30,389 nt of DNA from a virus, in the IMG/VR virus record IMGVR_UViG_3300023115_001509, positions 1 to 30,389 of that record; one strand, 5' to 3'. The notes beneath the pieces are model-generated. The model was not told the DNA's origin. It was given only the letters and a program-made list of their open reading frames with translations, and searched no databases. Positions 5,233 to 13,982 of this stretch are shown in pieces. The translations under genes and the position numbers were made by a program. Every line of letters begins with the position of its first letter. Within the stretch, counting starts at the first letter, position 1.

Positions 5233-5240
5233 AGTATAAT
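5212..5240 (+). promoter_or_regulatory. Promoter of the glycan operon, interlocked with terminator
   Basis: TATAAT lies at 5235-5240, right after the T tract. At 17-base spacing the -35 is TTGCAT 5212-5217, in the terminator loop and the edge of its stem. The -35 is weak, the -10 perfect. It is 20 bases before gmd and is the only obvious promoter for the long operon. Confidence 0.55.
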
Positions 5241-5260
5241 GATAAAAACTAAATTGTTTA

Positions 5261-6262
5261 ATGAAAGTTGCTTTAATTACTGGTATTACGGGGCAAGATG
5301 GGTCTTACCTAGCAGAACTTCTCCTTGAAAAGGGATATGAAGTTCATGGTATTGTTCGTCGCTCTTCTCTTATCAATACTGCCCGTATTGACCATATTTT
5401 TGAAAAATTAAATCTTCATTACGGTGATCTTACAGATTCTAGTAACCTAGTTAGTATTATCAAAAAAGTAGAACCTGATGAAATATATAATCTAGGTGCT
5501 CAAAGTCATGTAAAAGTTTCTTTTGAAACTCCTGAGTATACTGGTCAAGTTGATGCTCTTGGTACTCTTCGCATTCTAGAAGCAGTTCGTCTTCTTGGTA
5601 TGGAAGATAAAGTTCGTATCTATCAAGCATCTACATCAGAATTGTATGGTTTAGTTCAGGAAGTTCCTCAAAGAGAAACTACTCCGTTTTACCCACGCTC
5701 ACCTTATGGTGTTGCTAAACTCTACGGATACTGGATCGTTAAAAACTATAGAGAATCCTATGGACTACATGCAAGTTCTGGAATACTTTTCAATCACGAA
5801 AGCCCCCGACGCGGAGAAACGTTTGTTACCCGTAAAATTACCAGAGGATTGTCCCGTATTTCAACTGGGCAACAGGACGTATTATCTCTCGGAAACCTTG
5901 ATGCACGAAGGGATTGGGGACACGCAAAAGACTTTGTAGAAGCAATGTGGTTGATGCTTCAGCAGGAGCAACCTGATGATTATGTCATTGCTACAGGTGT
6001 TCAGTATTCTGTTCGTGAGTTTGTTGAAGAGGCAGCACCCTACTTTGGTATGAATATTGAGTGGATGGGTGAAGGTCTTGATGAAGTTGGATATGATTGG
6101 AATACAAAACGTGCTGTCATCAAAGTAAATCCAAAATACTTCCGTCCAGCAGAAGTTGAAACTCTTCTTGGTGATCCTTCTAAAGCAAAAGAAAAACTTG
6201 GTTGGGAACCAAAAACTTCGTTTAAAGATCTGGTAGAAGATATGTGTATCTATGGTCAGTGA
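5261..6262 (+). CDS. gmd: GDP-mannose 4,6-dehydratase
   Basis: This enzyme converts GDP-D-mannose to GDP-4-keto-6-deoxymannose, the branch point for GDP-fucose, colitose, rhamnose and perosamine. It is a cytoplasmic, NADP-dependent short-chain dehydrogenase fold. Visible are GITGQDG at 8-14 (nucleotide binding), the STSE segment with Thr125 and Glu127, and the catalytic pair Tyr149-x3-Lys153. The 333 residues are near the usual length, slightly short. It is first in the operon, 20 bases after the promoter; ATG 5261 has no strong ribosome site. The downstream fcl-like and colD-like genes decide which sugar is made. Confidence 0.95.
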   Translation: MKVALITGITGQDGSYLAELLLEKGYEVHGIVRRSSLINTARIDHIFEKLNLHYGDLTDSSNLVSIIKKVEPDEIYNLGAQSHVKVSFETPEYTGQVDALGTLRILEAVRLLGMEDKVRIYQASTSELYGLVQEVPQRETTPFYPRSPYGVAKLYGYWIVKNYRESYGLHASSGILFNHESPRRGETFVTRKITRGLSRISTGQQDVLSLGNLDARRDWGHAKDFVEAMWLMLQQEQPDDYVIATGVQYSVREFVEEAAPYFGMNIEWMGEGLDEVGYDWNTKRAVIKVNPKYFRPAEVETLLGDPSKAKEKLGWEPKTSFKDLVEDMCIYGQ

Positions 6263-6263
6263 T

Positions 6264-7169
6264 ATGAAAATTGTTCTGTGGGGTAAGAAACTTCATACTG
6301 ATACTTATTCTTATATTCAGTATGGATACTATAGGGCTGCTGAATACCTTGGATACACTGTTGAGTGGTATGGTGATGAAGATGATGTAAGAGGAGTTGA
6401 TTTTTCTAATTCAATTTTTCTCACAGAAGCAAGTGCTTGCGAAAAAATGCCTCTTCGTAAGGACTGTAAGTATTTTATTCATTGCTCCGACAAAGCATTT
6501 CTATATGATTGGAGGAAAAAGTATGGTGATGTAGAAGTTTATAACTTCATTCCAGAATCATATGGGTATACTTGGCCAGATAATCTTGAACGGATTGATA
6601 ATGAGATTTGGTATCATGAAGAGTCAAAGACTATTGTTACCAAGTGGGCATCAGATCTTCTTCCTCCAGAAATTGATGAATGTCCAGTTCAACTCTACGA
6701 TGATTCTTTAGATACATCGTATTTTATTGGAACTCTTCAAGGTTCTAATATTAATACGTTTGCTGAAATTCATAAAACGCATGGTAAAAAATTAGTATGT
6801 GGTGGTGGATGGCAGGGAATCTATGTAAATCAAGTACCAGATATGAATCAAACCATTGAGATGGTTAGGAATTCATATCTTTCATTTGATATTAGAGAGG
6901 ATATTCACTTTAAGATGAAAAAGTATTATCCTTGTAGAGTTTTCAAAAATATTAGTTATGGAAAGTGGACTGGGTGTAACATGGAATCAATCGGTGATTT
7001 GATTGGTGAACATGCTACTTTGGAAAAAGACCTCAACACTTTCTATGATAAATTGTTAGAGGACACTAAGAAGTGTACTGAGAAAAAAATGCGTGATGCG
7101 ATGAACTTTGTTCGTGACTATCACACTTATATCAATCGATTGAATGGATTACTTGTTGTTTTAAAATGA
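6264..7169 (+). CDS. Glycosyltransferase-like protein (GT-B type suspected)
   Basis: The product has 301 residues. I prefer ATG 6264, two bases after the gmd stop (the TGATATGA junction also seen at 11693-11700); ATG 6252 is an in-frame alternative. The N-terminal half has a Rossmann-like alternation. The C-terminal half contains a CRVFKNISYG segment that resembles the nucleotide-sugar binding region of family-1-like glycosyltransferases. It overlaps the next gene by four bases. I infer transfer of a sugar in the glycan pathway; donor and acceptor are unknown. Confidence 0.6.
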   Translation: MKIVLWGKKLHTDTYSYIQYGYYRAAEYLGYTVEWYGDEDDVRGVDFSNSIFLTEASACEKMPLRKDCKYFIHCSDKAFLYDWRKKYGDVEVYNFIPESYGYTWPDNLERIDNEIWYHEESKTIVTKWASDLLPPEIDECPVQLYDDSLDTSYFIGTLQGSNINTFAEIHKTHGKKLVCGGGWQGIYVNQVPDMNQTIEMVRNSYLSFDIREDIHFKMKKYYPCRVFKNISYGKWTGCNMESIGDLIGEHATLEKDLNTFYDKLLEDTKKCTEKKMRDAMNFVRDYHTYINRLNGLLVVLK

Positions 7170-8101
7170 AAAAAGAATCTAAAATTTATGTTGCTGGCAA
7201 CACTGGTCTAGTTGGATCTGCAATTGTTCGAAAGTTAAAGTCTGAAGGTTACGACAATATTGTTTCTTCACCACGGTCTCACTTCGATCTTAGAAAGCAA
7301 TATGATGTTGAAAAATTTTTCAACAATAATAAACCAGAATATGTCTTTCTTGCTGCTGCTAGATGTGGTGGTATCTTTGATAATCTAAATTATCCTGTTG
7401 ATTATCTTTTGGATAATTTGAATATTCAATCTAACATTATTTCAATGGCACATAAGTATGGTGTTAAGAAACTGATGTTCTTTGCGTCTTCATGTATCTA
7501 TCCTAAGAATGTGCAGATGCCAATCAAGGAAGATGACTTGTTGCGTGGTGAACTTGAGCCCACTAATGAAGCATACTCTATTGCTAAGATTGCTGGCATC
7601 AAACTCTGTGAAGCATATCGTAGACAACACAAGGTAGATTTTATTTCAGTAAATCCTTGTAATATCTATGGTCCTGGAGATAAGGTTCATCCCTTGAAAG
7701 GTCATGTGATGTCTTGCCTGATTTATAAGTTCTGGAAAGCAAAGCGTGAAAATCTTCCTACTGTTGAATGTTTTGGTGATGGTTCCCCTAAGAGAGAATT
7801 CCTTTATGTGGATGACCTGGCAGACGCCTCACTCTACTTAATGAATAAGGATACTTCTGAAACGGATACTCTTATTAATATTGGAACTGGAACTGAAATC
7901 AGTATTAAGGAGATTGCTGAACTTATCTCTGATGTGTTAGAATATGATGGTGAGATTCATTGGGATACTTCTAAACCAAATGGTGCTCTCCGTAGAATTC
8001 TTGATGTCTCTAAAGTAAATGCTCTTGGATGGGAAGCAAAAACTTCTCTGATTGAGGGAATTAAAAAAGTTATTTGTGATTTGGATGAGCGTTATGGCTG
8101 A
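7166..8101 (+). CDS. GDP-fucose synthase / ColC-type epimerase-reductase
   Basis: A 311-residue enzyme of the extended short-chain dehydrogenase family (WcaG/Fcl). Motifs: GNTGLVG 11-17, ASSCIYP 107-113, Tyr137-x3-Lys141, and the epimerase pair Cys110 and His180. In the Fcl reaction GDP-4-keto-6-deoxymannose is epimerised at C3 and C5 and reduced to GDP-L-fucose. The homologous ColC acts on the 3,6-dideoxy intermediate to give GDP-L-colitose. The adjacent ColD-like gene makes the ColC role plausible; sequence alone does not separate the two. Coupled to both neighbours by overlaps. Confidence 0.88.
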   Translation: MKKESKIYVAGNTGLVGSAIVRKLKSEGYDNIVSSPRSHFDLRKQYDVEKFFNNNKPEYVFLAAARCGGIFDNLNYPVDYLLDNLNIQSNIISMAHKYGVKKLMFFASSCIYPKNVQMPIKEDDLLRGELEPTNEAYSIAKIAGIKLCEAYRRQHKVDFISVNPCNIYGPGDKVHPLKGHVMSCLIYKFWKAKRENLPTVECFGDGSPKREFLYVDDLADASLYLMNKDTSETDTLINIGTGTEISIKEIAELISDVLEYDGEIHWDTSKPNGALRRILDVSKVNALGWEAKTSLIEGIKKVICDLDERYG

Positions 8102-9257
8102 GTGGAAACTTATGGAAGATGCGATTACACTTCGTGATCGCATGAAAATGGCATGGTTTTTGCTGACTAGTAATCGCCTTACCAATGGTACTAAAGTAAG
8201 AGAATTTGAAAAACAGTGGTCTGAGTGGTTGGGAGTAGATTACTCTTTGTATGTTTCTAGTGGAAGTACTGCTAACTCTCTTTTAGTTGCTGCTGTCAAA
8301 GAACTCTATAATCTCCAAGATGGTGACAAGGTTCTTGTTCCTGCTACTACTTGGATGACTAATGTAGCACCAATTATCCAAAACAATCTAGAACCAATCT
8401 TTTGTGATATCAATCTAAAGAATTTCTCATTTGATCTTGAAGAAGCAGAATATATTGCTACGCAGCATGATATCAAAGCAGTCTTTGTTACTCACCTGAT
8501 TGGTCTTTCCTCAGATGTTGAAGGTATCCAGAATATCTTTCCTAACGCAATCATTATGGAAGATGTTTGTGAGTCTCATGGAGTAACATCTTCTAGTGGT
8601 GTAAAACGTGGAACTCAACATGCTGGAGGTACATTTAGTTTTTATTTTGGTCATCATATGACTACCATTGAAGGTGGTATGGTTTGTACCAATAATTCGG
8701 AACTCTATGATTTGATGAGATTGAAGAGATCTCATGGAATGGCGAGAGAATCCGAACTTTATTTCCCTCAGTACGCATCTCAGAATCCTGATATTGATCC
8801 ATCATTCTTATTTGTAACTGATGGATATAACTTCCGCAATCATGAAGTCTGTGCCGTTCTTGGTCTTTCTCAACTCAAGAGACTTACGAAGAACATTGAA
8901 ATTCGTCGTGAAAACTTCGATTATTATTACCAACGTCTGAGTGAGATGGACAAGTTCTACATTCCACAATATCAGTTTGGCAATAGTAGTTTCTCTTTTC
9001 CAATTATCTCAAGATACAGTAGTATTGAACCGCTCAAAAAAATGCTCAAGGACAATAATATTGAGTATCGTCCTATTATCAGTGGCAACTTGTTGAGACA
9101 TCCTGCCTTCAAGAAGTATGAACTCTGTACCAGACGAGCATTATCTAATGTAGAAATTCTTCATAAGCAAGGACTCTATGTTGGTAATAGTCAGTTTGTT
9201 ACTAATAAGCAAATTGATCTTCTCTTTAATATCTTGGAGGAATATGTTAAGTTTTAA
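8094..9257 (+). CDS. ColD-like PLP-dependent sugar 3-dehydratase (DegT/DnrJ family)
   Basis: The 387-residue protein has the DegT/DnrJ/EryC1 aminotransferase fold: a GSTANS phosphate-binding turn at 57-62, EDVCESHG at 156-163 with Asp157 for the pyridine nitrogen, and the cofactor segment FSFYFGHHMTTIEGG at 181-195. Ordinary members have Lys where this protein has His188. That change is the mark of GDP-4-keto-6-deoxymannose 3-dehydratase (ColD) and CDP-sugar E1/RfbH enzymes, which deoxygenate C3. With Gmd beside it, ColD is the better choice: it would make GDP-4-keto-3,6-dideoxymannose for GDP-colitose. ATG 8094 overlaps the previous gene by eight bases; ATG 8112 is an alternative. Confidence 0.82.
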   Translation: MAEWKLMEDAITLRDRMKMAWFLLTSNRLTNGTKVREFEKQWSEWLGVDYSLYVSSGSTANSLLVAAVKELYNLQDGDKVLVPATTWMTNVAPIIQNNLEPIFCDINLKNFSFDLEEAEYIATQHDIKAVFVTHLIGLSSDVEGIQNIFPNAIIMEDVCESHGVTSSSGVKRGTQHAGGTFSFYFGHHMTTIEGGMVCTNNSELYDLMRLKRSHGMARESELYFPQYASQNPDIDPSFLFVTDGYNFRNHEVCAVLGLSQLKRLTKNIEIRRENFDYYYQRLSEMDKFYIPQYQFGNSSFSFPIISRYSSIEPLKKMLKDNNIEYRPIISGNLLRHPAFKKYELCTRRALSNVEILHKQGLYVGNSQFVTNKQIDLLFNILEEYVKF

Positions 9258-10029
9258 TATGTTAGGCAATATGGGACATCTTGGTAATCAGATGTTCCAG
9301 TATGCCTCTTTGAGGGGTATTGCCAAGAAACATGGGTATGATATGTGTATCTGCCCAAGACAATATGTTGGTTCTCAAATTCCAGTAAAGAATAGTATTC
9401 TTGATTGTTTTGATCTTGATACTAAACTAGAACTTGCTGGACATAAAGTAGTTTCTGAGAGTTCATTTGCTTTTGATGAAAACTTATTTGAGAACTGTCC
9501 TGATGGCATTGACCTTCATGGGTACTTTCAAAGTGAAAAGTATTTCAGTCATATCAAAGAGGATATCCAAAAAGAATTTACCTTCAAAAAAGAGATTTCG
9601 GCACCTGCTAAAGAATTATTTGAAAGTGTATTTGGGGAACAAGAAGTCATCTCACTTCATATTCGCAGAGGTGATTATGTTCTGAATCCAAATCATCCAG
9701 TTCAACCTCTTGAATATTATGAGAAAGCACTTAATATGCTTCCAGAGTCTTCTCCGGTTTTAATTTTCTCTGATGATTCTGAATGGTGTAATCAACAAGA
9801 ACTATTCAGTGCCGATAGATTTACTGTATCGGAAGGAAATGATGCCTTCACCGATTTGTTCTTACAGAGCCAATGTACATATCACATTATCTGTAATAGT
9901 TCATTCAGTTGGTGGGGAGCATGGTTGGCAAATAGTAAAAAAGTTATCGCTCCTAAAAATTGGTTTGGTGGACAGTGCTCTAAGCACGATACATCTGATC
10001 TTTATTGTCCTAGTTGGAAAGTAATATGA
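9244..10029 (+). CDS. GT11 alpha-1,2-fucosyltransferase family protein
   Basis: The 261-residue protein carries the family signatures: GHLGNQMFQYA 11-21, the GDP-sugar binding HIRRGDY 139-145, and NSSFSWWGAWL 218-228. GT11 enzymes move L-fucose from GDP-fucose to O2 of galactose; some relatives in colitose-bearing O antigens are thought to use GDP-colitose. With a ColD-like gene next door, the donor here could be either sugar. The ATG lies within the end of the preceding gene, just after a GGAGG ribosome site (9236-9240). ATG 9259 is an alternative start. It acts in the cytoplasm or at the inner membrane. Confidence 0.9.
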   Translation: MLSFNMLGNMGHLGNQMFQYASLRGIAKKHGYDMCICPRQYVGSQIPVKNSILDCFDLDTKLELAGHKVVSESSFAFDENLFENCPDGIDLHGYFQSEKYFSHIKEDIQKEFTFKKEISAPAKELFESVFGEQEVISLHIRRGDYVLNPNHPVQPLEYYEKALNMLPESSPVLIFSDDSEWCNQQELFSADRFTVSEGNDAFTDLFLQSQCTYHIICNSSFSWWGAWLANSKKVIAPKNWFGGQCSKHDTSDLYCPSWKVI

Positions 10030-10841
10030 AACTACAAACTTTTATCTTCAACTGGAATAGAGTTAATAGTGAAGTTGAGAAAATGTATACTCAACTTCAA
10101 GAGGCAGGTATTGATGCCACCGTTATCAATTCAACCGACAATGAGCGCGATGGTTGGTTGAATGTTGGTGATGACTATTGGTGCTATGGTCAAACTTACA
10201 CAGCATTCAACAACTTTGACTACAATAATGATTATCTGAATATTATTTTTGGTGACGTTGAGTATGATGATTATGTTCATCTTGTAAATAGAACTAAAGA
10301 AGTATTGGAGTCTATCGATAACATTGGTGTCTTCGCACCAGATTATTCCAATAAGGAAAAATGTTGGTGGACTACAGAAGAAACGACTGTAGATTACTAT
10401 GATGATGAGAATGGAATTGAGTTTGATGACGACAGAATCGTAGCATCAACAATATGTGACTTCTTTTGTATCGCTATTCACCGTGACTTGGTTGTTCAGT
10501 ATAAGAGATTCTTAGATCATTTTGTTTCTATTCATGAAGACTTTCCTTTCTGGAAAGGTAATGGTTGGGGTACAGGAACGATTGTATGCATCTTGGCACA
10601 CCTTTCCGGTATGTTAGTCTGTAGAGACAAAGAACTGGTTGTAGGTCATACTGATGTAACTGGTGGAGATGTTACTCTTACTGGAAAGTATTTTAATATC
10701 CTTATGGAAGAATACAAAGAATATATTGGTGACCTTGCACCAGTATTTCAAAGTAAGAGAGATATTATTGTTGCTCGCTGTGGTAAAGCGGGTGGAGGTA
10801 GAGTTCCTACTACACTCAAACGTCTCTGGGCAGTCCAATAA
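10026..10841 (+). CDS. Putative glycosyltransferase (GT-A-like)
   Basis: The 271-residue product starts at ATG 10026 in an ATGA overlap. The first 60 residues look like the N-terminal nucleotide-binding part of a GT-A transferase (VINSTDNERDGWLNVG region), followed by acidic stretches (FGDVEYDD and YYDDENG regions) that could include a DxD metal site. The sequence is Trp- and Asp-rich with no transmembrane segment. Membership of the operon supports a glycan role. The exact family is not clear. Confidence 0.55.
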   Translation: MKLQTFIFNWNRVNSEVEKMYTQLQEAGIDATVINSTDNERDGWLNVGDDYWCYGQTYTAFNNFDYNNDYLNIIFGDVEYDDYVHLVNRTKEVLESIDNIGVFAPDYSNKEKCWWTTEETTVDYYDDENGIEFDDDRIVASTICDFFCIAIHRDLVVQYKRFLDHFVSIHEDFPFWKGNGWGTGTIVCILAHLSGMLVCRDKELVVGHTDVTGGDVTLTGKYFNILMEEYKEYIGDLAPVFQSKRDIIVARCGKAGGGRVPTTLKRLWAVQ

Positions 10842-10844
10842 ATA
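10837..10844 (+). promoter_or_regulatory. Possible late promoter motif AATAAATA
   Basis: AATAAATA overlaps the stop codon of the preceding gene and lies in one of the few gaps inside the glycan operon (20 bases before ATG 10862). It resembles the T4-like late core but is one base off, and the area is A-rich, so chance is possible. Confidence 0.3.
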
Positions 10845-10861
10845 TAAAAAAATAAGAAATC

Positions 10862-11695
10862 ATGTTTGATTATCTAATTGAAAAAATTGAGAAGGCGGAG
10901 TTTATACACGAACCTTTTCCACACCTAGACATTCAAGACTTCTTGTCTGAAGAACACTTCAATTTGATTCTGAACCAAGAGCAGATTCATTTTGATCCTG
11001 TAGAAACAGACCAACAACTTCATGATAAGTTGTTAGGTAGTGGATGGATTATCCATCATCATGCGGGATGTGTCGGTAATTGGACGGAATATCTTGCTTA
11101 TAAGAATGGTCTTGCTAAGTATAGTGCTGCGGAACCAGTTCAAGGTGCTGGTATTACTTTCCGTCTGAAAAAGTATGATGACCCAACAATTCAGGCACTT
11201 GTTGAGTGGATGAATGGTGATGTGTTTCATGATGCTCTGAGAAGAAAATTTAATTTTGAGGATAGCAAGGAGACAAAAATTCTATCTGCTATTCAAAAGA
11301 ATCTCTCACATTATGAGATTTCTCCACATCCAGATATTAGACAAAAGGCATTAACTTACCTTCTTAATATCAATAGAGATGAAACAATCGACGCAGCAGA
11401 TTGCCATACTCATCTACTAGAATTCAAACCAGAATACAAGTACATACAGGATATTTGGACAGTCAGACATGATCTTAACACCTGTTGGGTTCCTTGGGAC
11501 TGGTGTAATACTGTAAAGAGAACAAACGTTAATAACTCCATTGTTATCTTTAAACCCGCTGTCAATCCACCAACTCTTCATGGAATTAAGTTGGATTTTG
11601 ATCACTTACAGTACCAAAGAACTCAAATCTATGGTAATCTAGTCTATAAAAATCCACCTAAACCCACTTATACTGTCTATACAGAATACGTTTGA
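10862..11695 (+). CDS. 2-oxoglutarate/Fe(II)-dependent oxygenase-like protein
   Basis: The 277-residue protein shows the iron facial triad pattern of 2OG oxygenases: His156-Pro-Asp158 in SPHPDIRQK, a distal His240 in PTLHGIK, and Arg253 placed to bind 2-oxoglutarate. A jelly-roll fold is expected, using O2 and 2-oxoglutarate to hydroxylate a substrate. Its place among sugar genes suggests a glycan or nucleotide-sugar substrate, or modification of a protein carrier; this is inference. Such enzymes are frequent in T4-like cyanophages. Confidence 0.7.
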   Translation: MFDYLIEKIEKAEFIHEPFPHLDIQDFLSEEHFNLILNQEQIHFDPVETDQQLHDKLLGSGWIIHHHAGCVGNWTEYLAYKNGLAKYSAAEPVQGAGITFRLKKYDDPTIQALVEWMNGDVFHDALRRKFNFEDSKETKILSAIQKNLSHYEISPHPDIRQKALTYLLNINRDETIDAADCHTHLLEFKPEYKYIQDIWTVRHDLNTCWVPWDWCNTVKRTNVNNSIVIFKPAVNPPTLHGIKLDFDHLQYQRTQIYGNLVYKNPPKPTYTVYTEYV

Positions 11696-11696
11696 T

Positions 11697-12527
11697 ATGA
11701 AAAAATATGCTGTGTTGGGATACGACACCATCAACATTGGTGACGATATCCAGAGTTTTATTGCCTCTACATTGGTAAAACCTTCTTATATTGTTATGAG
11801 AGACAATTATGAAGAAGTTTATGATTTTGAGAGTGGTGAGCGTGTTGAGTTAACCGAAGAAGTTCATCTCATCATGAATGGTTGGTTCATGCATGGTGCT
11901 GACTGGATTGGTCCTACGAAGACCATGCATAATGTCAAGTTTCCATACAAGAATGACTTGATTATTCCCTTATTCATTTCTACTTGTCTTTCTCCAGATT
12001 GTCCAGAACTCTTTGAGGAAGAGTCAATTGAATACCTAAAAGCAAACTCTCCTATTCTTTGTAGAGACAAAACAACAATGGAGATGCTTGAGGAGAGGGG
12101 TATTGAAGTTGAGTTCTCTGGTTGTATTACAGCAACTCTTGATATTGAAAATGTTCCTGATAGCTCAGAATATGAGAAAGAGTATGCTGGAAAGACATTA
12201 TTTGTTCATGGAGATGACTTATTCAGATTTCAGGACATCATTCCCAACAAACAACCTTTGATTATTAACCAATATATTCAAGAGTTGAAAGACATCAATC
12301 CTAAAGAAAGGATTGATGCTGCTGGTGATCTTCTTAGTCAATACAAGTATGCTGATAAGATTTACACCACTAGACTTCACTGTTTGCTTCCTGCTAGAGC
12401 AATGGGATTGAATGTGGAGTTTGTTACGGCAGATGGTAAAGACTGCTATCGAACTAAAGATCTCTTAGAAGGTTCAATGGGAAAGGAAGAACTTAAAGAA
12501 AAATTTTATGAGGTGATTGGACAATGA
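11697..12527 (+). CDS. Polysaccharide pyruvyltransferase family protein
   Basis: A 276-residue protein. The start resembles PF04230 (GYDTINIGDD near residues 8-17, comparable to the N-x-GD opening of the family). The middle has the SPILCRDKTTMEMLEERGI segment, and the C-terminal part has the IYTTRLHCLLPARAMG segment, typical of this family's binding site. Members transfer pyruvate from phosphoenolpyruvate as a ketal onto a sugar, adding negative charge, although some have other roles. ATG 11697 is two bases after the previous stop, and the end overlaps the next start (ATGA). Confidence 0.8.
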   Translation: MKKYAVLGYDTINIGDDIQSFIASTLVKPSYIVMRDNYEEVYDFESGERVELTEEVHLIMNGWFMHGADWIGPTKTMHNVKFPYKNDLIIPLFISTCLSPDCPELFEEESIEYLKANSPILCRDKTTMEMLEERGIEVEFSGCITATLDIENVPDSSEYEKEYAGKTLFVHGDDLFRFQDIIPNKQPLIINQYIQELKDINPKERIDAAGDLLSQYKYADKIYTTRLHCLLPARAMGLNVEFVTADGKDCYRTKDLLEGSMGKEELKEKFYEVIGQ

Positions 12528-13234
12528 AAATTTGTATTTTGAATATTGCTACGAACAAATATATTCAGTTTGTAGAACAACTTCTGGGATCCGTAGAAGA
12601 GAACTTCCTGAACGGGCATGATATTTCTGCTCTTGTTTTTACCAATCATGAAATGGAGGAGACTTCTGATAATGTAAGAATCTGTCAGATTGAGCATGAG
12701 CCTTGGCCAATTCCAACTCTGAAACGGTATCATTACTTTGTGAAGGAGAAAGAATATCTTTCTCAGTTTGATTACATCTATTATATGGATGTGGATATGC
12801 GAATCGAAGGAAAGGTCGGTGATGAAATCTTTGGTGATTTAGTTGCCACGCAACATCCAGGATTCTGGTGGAAGGACAAGTCTCAATACAGTTATGAGCG
12901 TCGCCCACAATCCACAGCATATATTCCTGATGGTGAAGGAGATATGTACTATGCTGGTGGATTTAATGGTGGAAAACCAGAACACTTCCTGAAGATGGCA
13001 CAGACTATCGTTGATAATGTTAATAAAGACTTTGAGAATGGTCTAGTTGCTGTTTGGCACGATGAGTCACATATGAATCGATACCTTGCTTCTAATCCAC
13101 CTACTCTTGCTCTGAATCCTTCATATTGTTATCCAGAAAACGTTCGTGTTAATCCTCAAGGTTGGCATGTTCCATTTGAACCAAAGATTGTTGCTTTGGA
13201 TAAAAATCATGCGGAGGTGAGAAGTGAAAGTTAA
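12524..13234 (+). CDS. GT6 family glycosyltransferase (histo-blood-group ABO type)
   Basis: A 236-residue catalytic domain without a membrane anchor. The GT6 landmarks are clear: DVD at 89-91 in YYMDVDM (metal and UDP binding), a ERRPQS segment at 125-130, YYAGGFNGG 142-150 and WHDESHMN 178-185. Vertebrate members add GalNAc or Gal in alpha-1,3 linkage to galactose, the ABO enzymes requiring an alpha-1,2-fucosylated acceptor. A GT6 gene is known in cyanophage P-SSM2. The GT11 gene in the same operon could build the acceptor, and the epimerase at 13979 could supply the UDP-sugar. Confidence 0.9.
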   Translation: MKICILNIATNKYIQFVEQLLGSVEENFLNGHDISALVFTNHEMEETSDNVRICQIEHEPWPIPTLKRYHYFVKEKEYLSQFDYIYYMDVDMRIEGKVGDEIFGDLVATQHPGFWWKDKSQYSYERRPQSTAYIPDGEGDMYYAGGFNGGKPEHFLKMAQTIVDNVNKDFENGLVAVWHDESHMNRYLASNPPTLALNPSYCYPENVRVNPQGWHVPFEPKIVALDKNHAEVRSES

Positions 13235-13982
13235 ATTGACTGATATTCCAGTTTACTATGTAAATCTGGAAGGTGAGGATGAAAAAAGAAAACATACAGA
13301 ATCCATGCTCAAGAATCTTGGATTCAAGTATGTTGAAAGATTTAATGCTATTAGACATGAAGCAGGAAGAATTATTGGATGTGCTAGATCGCACTACGAA
13401 ATACTAAGTAAGAAAATTGAGCCACCTTTTATTATCTTAGAAGATGATTGTGCTGTTAATCGAAAATTCAAACCTGTAGTTGAGGTACCTGATAATGCTG
13501 ATGCTCTTTACCTAGGAATTTCTCATTGGGGTAGATACATTGGACACTCTGGTCCATTTGTACATACTACAAAGGTTAATAATGAGATTGTAAGAGTTCA
13601 TAATATGTTGGCAACTCATGCAATCTTGTACTACACAAAGGAGTATGTTGATATTTGTCGCAGAGTAGCATATCATCATGGATATGAAATAGAAGACCAT
13701 CTTGATATTGGATTTGCTGAGATACACAAATTTTATAATGTATATTCTTTTGATGAACCAATTTTCCGTCAATATGAATGGAGTGCTGTAACAACAGGAA
13801 GAATCAGTGAAAACTCTTACAATGGTAGAAAAGGAAAAGTTTTGTATGATGCAGTCTTGTCAGATGAGGAAAGTTACTATAGAATAGGTAATACTCAATT
13901 CATATCTCCAATCAAACATTTAATTATGAAAAGAGATGTGACTGGAATACCTGGAATGTTTTTGCCTACTAAAATTTTATGA
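13224..13982 (+). CDS. GT25-like glycosyltransferase
   Basis: The 252-residue protein begins with an IPVYYVNLEGEDEKRKH segment like the start of GT25 enzymes (the LPS galactosyltransferase and procollagen galactosyltransferase family). It then has GRIIGCARSHYEIL around 48-61 and the acidic FIILEDD at 69-75, the usual metal-site signature. GT25 enzymes commonly transfer galactose to LPS core or to hydroxylysine. It overlaps both neighbours. The acceptor is unknown. A second GT25 gene ends this operon. Confidence 0.8.
   Translation: MKVKLTDIPVYYVNLEGEDEKRKHTESMLKNLGFKYVERFNAIRHEAGRIIGCARSHYEILSKKIEPPFIILEDDCAVNRKFKPVVEVPDNADALYLGISHWGRYIGHSGPFVHTTKVNNEIVRVHNMLATHAILYYTKEYVDICRRVAYHHGYEIEDHLDIGFAEIHKFYNVYSFDEPIFRQYEWSAVTTGRISENSYNGRKGKVLYDAVLSDEESYYRIGNTQFISPIKHLIMKRDVTGIPGMFLPTKIL

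Noticed and set aside
9178-9243. Longer N-terminus for the GT11 protein
   Set aside because: It would overlap the ColD-like gene by about 80 bases and adds residues before the conserved start; the GGAGG site favours ATG 9244.
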